NCBI GenBank assembly: GCA_036266155.1
Contig: DATANR010000334.1
Span: forward strand, 1-7,600
DNA from: SIAJ01 sp036266155
GTDB lineage: Bacteria; Planctomycetota; Planctomycetia; Gemmatales; Gemmataceae
DNA length: 7,600 bases
Direction: 5' to 3'
Positions 1-5,506 of the stretch are shown here, one piece after another. Made by a program: the position numbers and the translations under genes. Position 1 is the stretch's first letter; each line of letters starts with the position of its first letter. Under the pieces are notes generated by a model. That model saw nothing but the letters and a program-made list of their open reading frames with translations, was not told the origin of the DNA and ran no database searches.

Positions 1-36
1 AACGCCGGGACTCCAACAAAGCCGTTCGACAATCGC

Positions 37-1422
37 TTACCCCATCAGCTCCCGTATCACCTCGCCGTGCGGCAGGATTGGCATCGGTCGGCCGCTGTGG
101 TCGGGGAAGGCGCGTTCGGGGTTGATGCCCAGGTGGTGGTACATAGTCGCCCAGAGGTCGTTCGGCGACATGGGCCGATCTTTCGGATGGGCCCCGTGCG
201 AATCGGTCGAGCCGACGATCTGGCCGACCTTCATGCCGCCGCCGGCGACGAGCAGCGACATCGATTGCGGCCAGTGGTCGCGGCCGGGCCGGTTGTCGCT
301 CTTCTGATACTCGAGCTTCGGCGTGCGGCCGAATTCGCCGGTGACGATCAGCATCACGCGCTTGTCGAGTCCGCGTGCGTAGAGATCCTCGATCAACGCC
401 GTGACGGCCCGATCGTAGAACGGCAGCCGATACTTCGTGTCTGTGAAGATGTGACAGTTGACCGCGTGCGAGTCCCAGTTGTAGGTCACATCTTTGGGGA
501 ACGATTCGCCCGGCAGCGAAGGGTTTTCGAGCACCATCGTCACGAACGAGCAACCCGCCTCGACGAGCCGGCGTGCGAGCAAACAACGCTGACCATAGCG
601 GTGCATGCCGTAGCGATCTCGAACGTTGGCCGGCTCCTTCGACAGGTCGAACGCGTCGCGGGCCTTGGCGCTCGTCACCAACTCGACGGCCTTCTGCGAA
701 AACGAGTCCATCGCGGTCATCGAGCCCGTGCCATCGACTTCGCGGCGGGCGGTGTCGAAGCGCTTCAAAAGGGTTTGCCGATCGGCGAGCTTGTCGGCCA
801 GCGCTGCGGGGATGCTCAAATTCTCGACGCTGAACTTCGCTTCCGCCGGGTCGCCGTAAAACGTGAACGGCGTGGTCGCTTGGCCCAGATACGCGGCCCC
901 GAAGGAGAAGGTGTCGACCTGTTGCCGGCCGCCGTCGACACCGGCGACGTAGTTCGGCAAGCCGACGTTGTGGCCCTCGCGGCACTTCGAAACGAACGAG
1001 CCGACCATCGGATAGTCGTTGACGAACCCGACCGGCGACATCGGATCGCGGCCGGTGAGAAAGCGCTTGTGCCCGCCGCCATGATCGCTGAACGTGTGAT
1101 GGATCGAGCGGATGATCGCGTACTTGTCGGCACACTTCGCGTGCATCGGGAGGTATTCGCTCACGTCGATGCCGGGCACATTGGTGTGAATCGGATTGAA
1201 CTCACCGCGATAGTCGGCCGGAGCGCCCGGCTTCAGGTCGTACATCTCCATGTGCGGCGCGCCGCCGGGGAGCCAAAGGAGGATGACGGCCGTGTCGTCC
1301 GTCGGCGTCGTCTCGGCGGCCTGCATGCGGAACAAGTCGGACATTCCCAGAGCGCCGATGCCAAACGCGCCGGCGCCAAGAAAATGGCGGCGCGTCATCG
1401 GCCCAGGACAGGACAACAGCAT
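37..1422 (-). CDS. DUF1501 family protein with twin-arginine signal
   Basis: This is a full-length DUF1501 protein of 461 residues (family usually about 400-490). DUF1501 proteins are very numerous in Planctomycetota and are related to the alkaline phosphatase/sulfatase-like fold, but their substrate is unknown. The leader has TRRHFLGAG at residues 10-18 followed by a hydrophobic stretch, which suggests Tat export. Family hallmarks follow in order: LPGGAPHMEMYDLKP (51-65), FSDHGGGHKRFLTGRDP (111-127), YNWDSHA (314-320), TGEFGRTPK (361-369), GRDHWP (380-385) and a C-terminal GRPMPIL (444-450). The Asp and His residues in these motifs are the likely metal or active-site positions. I chose the start at 1422 because MLLSCPGP before the RR pair resembles leaders usual in this family; an ATG at 1398 is the alternative, and neither has a strong Shine-Dalgarno. 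These genes often sit beside a DUF1549/DUF1553 cytochrome-type gene; none is visible here, although only 36 bases downstream can be seen. Confidence 0.95.
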   Translation of the reverse strand: MLLSCPGPMTRRHFLGAGAFGIGALGMSDLFRMQAAETTPTDDTAVILLWLPGGAPHMEMYDLKPGAPADYRGEFNPIHTNVPGIDVSEYLPMHAKCADKYAIIRSIHHTFSDHGGGHKRFLTGRDPMSPVGFVNDYPMVGSFVSKCREGHNVGLPNYVAGVDGGRQQVDTFSFGAAYLGQATTPFTFYGDPAEAKFSVENLSIPAALADKLADRQTLLKRFDTARREVDGTGSMTAMDSFSQKAVELVTSAKARDAFDLSKEPANVRDRYGMHRYGQRCLLARRLVEAGCSFVTMVLENPSLPGESFPKDVTYNWDSHAVNCHIFTDTKYRLPFYDRAVTALIEDLYARGLDKRVMLIVTGEFGRTPKLEYQKSDNRPGRDHWPQSMSLLVAGGGMKVGQIVGSTDSHGAHPKDRPMSPNDLWATMYHHLGINPERAFPDHSGRPMPILPHGEVIRELMG

Positions 1423-1486
1423 TGGCGTGACTCCGGCGGCGTCCGTGCGGAGGCCGCGAAGCGATTCAGGCGGGATGGACTCTTAC

Positions 1487-1515
1487 ACTATCTTAGGTCA
1501 CGCCGCCGATGGCAA
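1487..1515 (-). promoter_or_regulatory. Candidate promoter for the DUF1501 gene
   Basis: Reading on the minus strand, TTGCCA (1510-1515) and GATAGT (1487-1492) are separated by 17 bases, matching the sigma-70 consensus at 5 of 6 and 4 of 6 positions. The site lies in the gap between the small membrane protein gene and the DUF1501 gene, about 65 bases upstream of the latter. It is a pattern match only, and planctomycete promoters are poorly characterised. Confidence 0.3.
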
Positions 1516-1528
1516 GCGGAATCGAGGT

Positions 1529-1753
1529 TTAGCCGATGGCGATGCGCAGGATGTAGAGCGCAACACCGCCGATATACATGAACGTCGGAACCTTGTATTC
1601 CGGCCAATGGAATAGGCTGAACACGAGACCAATGGGTGAAAAGAAGAAGGTCCCAACGCCCCAGGGGAAGCTCTCCACGAACCCGGCAATCATGAGCCAA
1701 ACCCAGCCGACCAAATAAAGGCCAACGGCGGCGAGTGTGAGAAGGACGAGCAT
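1529..1753 (-). CDS. Small membrane protein of unknown function
   Basis: This 74-residue protein is almost entirely hydrophobic or aromatic. I see three likely membrane segments: residues 2-24 (LVLLTLAAVGLYLVGWVWLM and the following residues), about 32-47 (GVGTFFFSPIGLVFSL) and about 58-73 (FMYIGGVALYILRIAI). A polar loop HWPEYKV joins the last two. The general look, with a conserved-looking FSPIGL...HWPEYK core, is that of the many small uncharacterised inner-membrane proteins found in planctomycetes, and I cannot assign a function. The start at 1753 has a weak GGAA about eight bases upstream. The gene lies upstream of the DUF1501 gene on the same strand with a 106-base gap that holds its own promoter candidate, so co-transcription is uncertain. 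It is divergent from the methyltransferase gene. The hydrophobic pattern and lack of a better overlapping frame make it a credible gene. Confidence 0.75.
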   Translation of the reverse strand: MLVLLTLAAVGLYLVGWVWLMIAGFVESFPWGVGTFFFSPIGLVFSLFHWPEYKVPTFMYIGGVALYILRIAIG

Positions 1754-1806
1754 GAGCGGGTTCCAACGAGAATTGTTGAGTGGAGAGAATAGCCGACACG
1801 CTATCG

Positions 1807-1843
1807 TCGAGCAAGTCGAAGGGCAATCATTCCGCTTGTTCGA
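1807..1843. promoter_or_regulatory. Imperfect inverted repeat in the divergent gap
   Basis: TCGAGCAAG (1807-1815) and CTTGTTCGA (1835-1843) pair over nine positions with one G:T pair and a 19-base loop. It sits in the gap between the divergent small membrane protein and methyltransferase genes, about 50 bases before the methyltransferase start. It could be an operator or a leader hairpin, or chance. I found no convincing -35/-10 pair for the methyltransferase here. Confidence 0.2.
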
Positions 1844-1874
1844 AAGCTATCGGTAAGTTATCGTCCCAACTATT

Positions 1875-1882
1875 GGAAAGGA
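1875..1882 (+). promoter_or_regulatory. Ribosome binding site deciding the methyltransferase start
   Basis: GGAAAGGA lies eight bases before the ATG at 1891. It is one of the few clear Shine-Dalgarno sequences in this window and favours that start over the longer open frame from 1780. Confidence 0.65.
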
Positions 1883-1890
1883 CTCCACCC

Positions 1891-2652
1891 ATGTCGGGCT
1901 CTCGGCTGCTCGCCGAACAGCAATTCCACGATTCCCAGGCCGCGGAACGGGCCGAGCGATTCGCCGACCTCGCCAGCCTGCGCTTCCGCGATGCCGACTA
2001 CCTCGACCACGAGACGTGGATCCGTCCCGCGTTTGAGCGACTGGGCGACCTCCCCGGCAAGGGCGTTCTCGACTACGGTTGCGGCCACGGCATGGCATCG
2101 GTCGTTCTCGCGCGACATGGTGCCGAGGTGACCGGCTTCGATCTTTCGACTGGCTACGTTGAAGAATCCCGGCGACGAGCGATGGCGAACGAAGTCGACG
2201 CGCAATTCCTGCAAGCGGACGCGGAGCATCTGCCATTCGACAACAGTTCATTCGATGCCGTCTGGGGCTGTGCGATTCTCCACCATCTTGATTTGCGGCA
2301 AGCGGGCGGTGAACTTCGTCGCGTGCTTCGGCCGGGCGGCGTCGCCGTCTTTTGCGAGCCGTGGGGCGGCAATCCGTTCCTCGAATTCGCTCGGCGTTAC
2401 CTGCCCTACCCCGGCAAGCACCGCACGCGGGATGAAAGGCCCCTGCGGCCAAGCGGCCTCGCTCCGTTGCGTGAGTCGTTTCCCGATCTGACGGTGCGCG
2501 GCTATCAGCTTCTCGGCATGGCGGGCCGACTCATTCGTCGCGAACGGCGTTCCAGTGGCCAGCTGGATAGATGGGATACCGCCCTGCTCCGACGCTGGCC
2601 GCGGCTGGAAAAATGGTGCCGCTATGTGGTGATTGAACTCCGGCGATCGTAG
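1891..2652 (+). CDS. Class I SAM-dependent methyltransferase
   Basis: This 253-residue protein is a Methyltransf_11/UbiE-like class I methyltransferase that transfers a methyl group from S-adenosylmethionine to an unknown acceptor. Motif I is VLDYGCGHGMAS (59-70), with the acidic ribose-binding residue in VTGFDLS (80-86). The adenine-contact region is FLQADAEHLPF (106-116), motif IV is FDAVWGCAILHHL (121-133), and the ELRRVLRPGGVAVFCEP stretch (141-157) is typical of the family. The C-terminal third (EPWGGNPFLEFARRY and beyond) is less conserved and probably sets the substrate. The protein is predicted to be soluble. The frame is open back to 1780, but I chose the ATG at 1891 because GGAAAGGA (1875-1882) gives a good ribosome site eight bases upstream and the added 37 residues do not resemble the family. 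The helix-hairpin-helix gene follows after 37 bases on the same strand, but nothing suggests a shared pathway. Confidence 0.93.
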   Translation: MSGSRLLAEQQFHDSQAAERAERFADLASLRFRDADYLDHETWIRPAFERLGDLPGKGVLDYGCGHGMASVVLARHGAEVTGFDLSTGYVEESRRRAMANEVDAQFLQADAEHLPFDNSSFDAVWGCAILHHLDLRQAGGELRRVLRPGGVAVFCEPWGGNPFLEFARRYLPYPGKHRTRDERPLRPSGLAPLRESFPDLTVRGYQLLGMAGRLIRRERRSSGQLDRWDTALLRRWPRLEKWCRYVVIELRRS

Positions 2653-2657
2653 ACTCT

Positions 2658-2675
2658 CGGGAAGCAAACTTCCCG
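2658..2675 (+). terminator. Short perfect hairpin after the methyltransferase gene
   Basis: CGGGAAG (2658-2664), a CAAA loop and CTTCCCG (2669-2675) form a perfect seven-base-pair stem six bases after the methyltransferase stop. There is no following T-run, so it is not a classical intrinsic terminator. It could be a partial terminator, an mRNA-stabilising hairpin, or a structure affecting translation of the next gene, whose ATG is at 2690. Confidence 0.35.
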
Positions 2676-2689
2676 CGTCGGTCGCCGGC

Positions 2690-3373
2690 ATGTCCACGCC
2701 GCCGATTCAACCCGTTCCTCCGGTCGCACCCGCGACTCCGCCGCCGGCCGTCGCCGACGCGCCGGTGCCGCGTCGGACCCAGTTCGCGGCCGTTTTCCTC
2801 GTGGTCTTCCTCGCGGTCCTGGTCGGCTGGCGCTGGTGTACCGACCAGTTCGGCACGCGGCCCACCGAACTGCAACGTGATCCGACGCACCGCATCGACC
2901 TCAATCGCGCGACGCGGGTCGAGTTGATGCAAGTCCCCGGTGTGGGCCCGAGTCTCGCGGACCGCATCGTCGCCGAGCGCGGCGCTCGCGGCAAATTCAA
3001 CCGCGTCGACGACCTGGCCGGCGTGCACGGCATCGGCGACGCCACGCTCAACAAGATTCGCCCGTGGGTGGTCGTTGAAGCCAGCGACGATGGCGAGCCA
3101 GCGCCGCCGGAACCCGACCGCCTTGTGCGCAAACCAACAAGAACGACGCACACGGTGAAGAAGCCGGACGCGCCCGACAAGCTGATCGACATCAACACGG
3201 CGACGGCCGCGGAACTCGACAAGCTCCCCGGCATCGGCCCCGTGCTCGCCGGCCGCATCGTCGCAGAGCGTGAGAAGAAGCCGTTTACCAAAGTCGAAGA
3301 CTTGCGCCGCGTCAGTGGCATCGGGCCGAAGAAGATGGAGGCTATTCGGCCGCTGGTGACGGTGAGGGAATGA
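2690..3373 (+). CDS. Membrane-anchored ComEA-like protein with two helix-hairpin-helix regions
   Basis: The 227-residue product has a Pro/Ala-rich N-terminus (1-27), one transmembrane segment (about 31-48, AAVFLVVFLAVLVGW), and then two ComEA-type helix-hairpin-helix regions. The first (about 68-128) has IDLNRATRVELMQVPGVGPS and GVHGIGDATLNKIRPW. The second (about 165-226) has IDINTATAAELDKLPGIGP and RVSGIGPKKMEAIRPL. A charged linker, about 131-163, joins them. Such domains bind DNA without sequence specificity. In ComEA the single domain sits outside the membrane and binds incoming DNA during transformation; usual family members carry one unit, so two is a departure. No other competence gene is visible, so a role in DNA uptake is inference. 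The ATG at 2690 is preferred, but no Shine-Dalgarno is seen. A TTG at 2633 in the same frame would overlap the methyltransferase end by 20 bases and add 19 residues. Confidence 0.88.
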   Translation: MSTPPIQPVPPVAPATPPPAVADAPVPRRTQFAAVFLVVFLAVLVGWRWCTDQFGTRPTELQRDPTHRIDLNRATRVELMQVPGVGPSLADRIVAERGARGKFNRVDDLAGVHGIGDATLNKIRPWVVVEASDDGEPAPPEPDRLVRKPTRTTHTVKKPDAPDKLIDINTATAAELDKLPGIGPVLAGRIVAEREKKPFTKVEDLRRVSGIGPKKMEAIRPLVTVRE

Positions 3374-3379
3374 CGAGTT

Positions 3380-3407
3380 TTGGAGTGCTACGGCCGTTTG
3401 GTACAAT
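3380..3407 (+). promoter_or_regulatory. Candidate promoter of the toxin-antitoxin pair with internal palindrome
   Basis: TTGGAG (3380-3385) and TACAAT (3402-3407) are 16 bases apart. The -10 box matches consensus at 5 of 6 positions and is preceded by TG at 3399-3400, giving an extended -10; the -35 box is weak (3 of 6). The eight-base palindrome ACGGCCGT (3390-3397) lies inside the spacer, where a repressor could block RNA polymerase. The pair probably has its own promoter starting just after the preceding stop codon. This is from pattern only. Confidence 0.4.
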
Positions 3408-3439
3408 GCACTTCCGATGAGCTGGTCGAGGAAATTGTG

Positions 3440-3658
3440 ATGGAATTGACCATCGAACAACAGCAAGCGATACAAGGCGGTCAGGCGGTACGTATCGATG
3501 TTTCCGGCGCCGAGTGCATAATCGTCCGCAAGGACGTGTACGACCGCGCGAGTCAGCCGGATTACGAGCCGTGGTCGGCAATTGAAATGGACTTGTTGGC
3601 CGCGGAAGCAATTGATCTCTTGAAAGATGATGGCTTTGATGAGTTGGACGACGCATGA
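3440..3658 (+). CDS. Putative antitoxin of a MazF/PemK-type pair
   Basis: This 72-residue acidic protein lies directly upstream of a MazF-like toxin and overlaps it by four bases (ATGA at 3655-3658), the usual antitoxin-first arrangement. The N-terminal half (LTIEQQQAIQGGQAVRIDVSG, residues 3-23) and IIVRKDVYDR (27-36) resemble small proteins often found before PemK/MazF toxins in planctomycetes and cyanobacteria. I do not see a clear AbrB, MetJ/Arc or helix-turn-helix fold. The tail is strongly acidic (LLKDDGFDELDDA, 60-72), as expected for a segment that wraps the toxin. The ATG at 3440 is chosen over an upstream in-frame ATG at 3380 because GAGGAAA (3428-3434) is a good ribosome site five bases before it, and because the earlier start would overlap the promoter candidate. 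Antitoxin identity rests mainly on position and size; autoregulation is likely but not shown. Confidence 0.75.
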   Translation: MELTIEQQQAIQGGQAVRIDVSGAECIIVRKDVYDRASQPDYEPWSAIEMDLLAAEAIDLLKDDGFDELDDA

Positions 3659-3906
3659 AAATCGAGCGTGGCGACGTGCTAAAGGCCCGGTTTCCACATG
3701 CCTCGGGTGGTCGCGGCAAGAAGCGGCCGGTCGTAGTCGTGCAAGCCAACTCTTACAACCAACGGCTAAGGCATGCCGTCGTGGCGCAGGTGTCGACCAA
3801 CCTCGATATGAAGGACGATCCAGCCTATTTGTTCATTGACGCCGCGCAACATGGACGGGGAACTGGCCTCGATCGCGACTGCCTGATTTGTGGTCCGTTG
3901 CTCTAG
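3655..3906 (+). CDS. MazF/PemK-like toxin, truncated by an in-frame amber stop
   Basis: The 83 residues before the stop match the N-terminal three quarters of a MazF/PemK-type toxin, a family of sequence-specific mRNA endoribonucleases. RGDVLKARFP (5-14) is the first strand. KKRPVVVVQ (22-30) carries the conserved Arg-Pro, where Arg24 corresponds to the catalytic arginine. AQVSTNL (44-50) provides Thr48 at the usual catalytic position, and GTGLDRDCLICGPLL (69-83) matches the last strands. Family members are usually about 110-120 residues. The amber codon at 3904-3906 removes the last 34 codons, but the same frame continues with a recognisable C-terminus to 4008, and reading through it would give 117 residues. 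The C-terminal helix normally packs on the barrel and supports the dimer, so the short form is probably inactive or unstable. Alternatives are amber readthrough, a functional short form, or a sequencing error. Confidence 0.85.
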   Translation: MKIERGDVLKARFPHASGGRGKKRPVVVVQANSYNQRLRHAVVAQVSTNLDMKDDPAYLFIDAAQHGRGTGLDRDCLICGPLL

Positions 3907-4008
3907 GTCATGACCGAAGATCGATTGACCGAGAAGATAGGTCAACTGCCCACGGAACTCCTCGCCCCTCTTGATCAATGTCTCAAGGCGGCGCTGGGGA
4001 TTGGGTAG
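3907..4008 (+). pseudogene. Disconnected C-terminal part of the MazF-like toxin
   Basis: Directly after the amber codon, the same reading frame runs on for 33 codons to a TAG at 4006-4008. It reads VMTEDRLTEKIGQLP followed by a helix ending LDQCLKAALGIG. This matches the usual MazF ending, where a Thr-Val/Ile strand leads to a conserved IG-LP turn and a final helix ending ALGL or similar. It shows that the parent toxin was full-length and lost its integrity by a single nonsense change, not by a frameshift or deletion. An ATG at 3910 could allow separate translation of the fragment, but I see no ribosome site. Its last 26 bases overlap the 3' end of the convergent 507-residue gene. Confidence 0.75.
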
Positions 4009-5506
4009 GTCGGATTCGGCTTGCCCCGTCAAAACGGAATTCATTTCGCCGTCGTGAGCGCCAATGTGCCATCAGTGAAATGATCAGCAGGACTGCTCCG
4101 CCGGAGAACAGGCCCCACATCCAGAAATCACGAAATCTCAAGTCGAGTGCCTGATCGCCTGCGTCGCCGGCATACCATTCTTCTGGGCCGACTTTCGAAG
4201 CGATCGGCGGCCGGCTCGCGTTGAATTCATCGAAGAAATTTGGGTCGCTGAGACTCACGCCCGCTCGGATCTTCTGTTCCGTGTAGGCCTGGTAATCGCG
4301 TTGATAACTCTCGCCGAATGCAAGCTCCGACTCAAACTTCGGCCGCAGCGTCGCAACCTCGGAGGTGGATAGCGACTTCTCGATCGCCAACTGCCGCTTC
4401 CGGCTATGGTCACGCAGAAACGCCCGCACATGTTCTTGCGGCGCATATTGATTCGCCAGTCGCACCGCACGCTTGTAACAATCCCAGGCCAGATAGCGCT
4501 GACCGACGCGCAGCATGATCTCGCCCAGGCAAAGTGCAAGGTGCGGACTCGGACCGCTGCGCTGTCGCCATTCGCCGATGATCCAAAGGGCTGGCTCGTG
4601 AAATGGGGCCCGGCGACCACGTGTTGGTTCTCCCGAATCATCGTCGGCACGCTCTCCGCCAACTTGATAGATCAGTTCTCGAATTCGCCGCCGGTCAATC
4701 GGATTGTCGATTTGCTTCGTATATTCGCGATGATTTGTGTAAAGCCCGTAAATGAATCCTTCGTGGTAGGGCCGACCGAATACGAATCGCTCCTCTTGGA
4801 AGGGTGCACGATGCGACGTGCCGATTTCGATCGGCTTGTCGAGCCGGTTGCCGATCAGATCCCATTTGCGCATTAGTAACGGCGTCTCTCCGGCATCGAG
4901 CAACGCATTGATCGCCAGGAACTGCCACTCTTCCTGACCAAAGCGCGCTTTCGGATCGATGGTGAGGGACGTCCGCAAATGGTTGCGCCCCTCCTCGAAG
5001 AGCGTTCGAGCTTTGGCATCGCCGCCAAGCATTCCCATCAAATTCTGGTGGATCAGAAACTCGCCGAGGTTGGCGTTGGAGGAATAGAGTTCATCGCCCG
5101 GCCGCATCAGAGTTAGCTGGCGCTTCAGCTTGTCGCGCATCAGCGTGATGGCTTCGTCTGTCTTGCCCTGCCGGTCCAGGCCGACGGCAATGTCGTCGAT
5201 GGCCGCGGCGGCTGTTCCCAGGTCGGGATGGACGACGGCAAGCCGCTCGCGGGCGAGCCGTTCGCATTCACGGTAGAATGCGGCGCCGTGCCGGGGATAG
5301 CGCTCGTGAATGACGTCGTGTACCATCGCGAAGCGAAATGGCGGCGCGTCCGCCGATGGCGCGACATGGTGCGGCATGCGGGCGTACACGATGCGCTTGG
5401 ATTGCAATGGCGATGCCATCCAGCCGGCACAGCCGCCGCCGCAACAACCGACGATCGGTAGTAGACAGGCGGCGACAACGAGAGTAGGGCTGTAAGGGCG
5501 GCCCAT
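3983..5506 (-). CDS. Predicted lipoprotein with C-terminal membrane anchor, second paralog (507 aa)
   Basis: The function is not recognised. The N-terminus is a lipoprotein-type signal (hydrophobic 9-19, lipobox IVGC with Cys21, then CGGGC). The C-terminus has a transmembrane segment (about 461-480, WMWGLFSGGAVLLIISLMAH) followed by a basic WRSRRR tail. Between them are mainly helical segments. AIDDIAVGLDRQGKTDEAI (102-120) and HLALCLGEIMLRVGQRYLAW (322-341) look like degenerate TPR units. A strongly conserved block, LRPKFESELAFGE to PEEWYAG (387-447), precedes the anchor. It is a close paralog of the gene just upstream at 5513-6979, six bases away (TGA-ACTAAA-ATG), so translational coupling is likely. 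After the basic tail it carries about 20 extra residues (488-507) that the paralog lacks, and the last of these codons overlap the convergent toxin frame. The role is probably structural or scaffolding at the envelope, which is inference. Confidence 0.88.
   Translation of the reverse strand: MGRPYSPTLVVAACLLPIVGCCGGGCAGWMASPLQSKRIVYARMPHHVAPSADAPPFRFAMVHDVIHERYPRHGAAFYRECERLARERLAVVHPDLGTAAAAIDDIAVGLDRQGKTDEAITLMRDKLKRQLTLMRPGDELYSSNANLGEFLIHQNLMGMLGGDAKARTLFEEGRNHLRTSLTIDPKARFGQEEWQFLAINALLDAGETPLLMRKWDLIGNRLDKPIEIGTSHRAPFQEERFVFGRPYHEGFIYGLYTNHREYTKQIDNPIDRRRIRELIYQVGGERADDDSGEPTRGRRAPFHEPALWIIGEWRQRSGPSPHLALCLGEIMLRVGQRYLAWDCYKRAVRLANQYAPQEHVRAFLRDHSRKRQLAIEKSLSTSEVATLRPKFESELAFGESYQRDYQAYTEQKIRAGVSLSDPNFFDEFNASRPPIASKVGPEEWYAGDAGDQALDLRFRDFWMWGLFSGGAVLLIISLMAHWRSRRRNEFRFDGASRIRPTQSPAPP

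Noticed and set aside
67..1581. A 504-codon open frame on the plus strand
   Set aside because: It lies opposite the DUF1501 gene, whose motifs are unmistakable. The predicted protein is Arg/Val/Ala-rich with no recognisable domain; long antisense frames are common in GC-rich coding DNA.
1789..1804. Short inverted repeat ATAGC-N6-GCTAT
   Set aside because: A five-base stem with no extension or nearby T-run is too weak to call.
1780..1890. Upstream extension of the methyltransferase by 37 codons
   Set aside because: The frame is open, but the residues do not look like the family and a strong GGAAAGGA ribosome site favours the ATG at 1891.
2531..3697. A 388-codon open frame on the minus strand
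   Set aside because: It spans the ComEA-like and antitoxin genes on the other strand and has no recognisable domain, so it is an antisense shadow.
4406..4876. A 156-codon plus-strand frame
   Set aside because: It lies inside the 507-residue gene in antisense. Paralog conservation on the minus strand explains the region fully.
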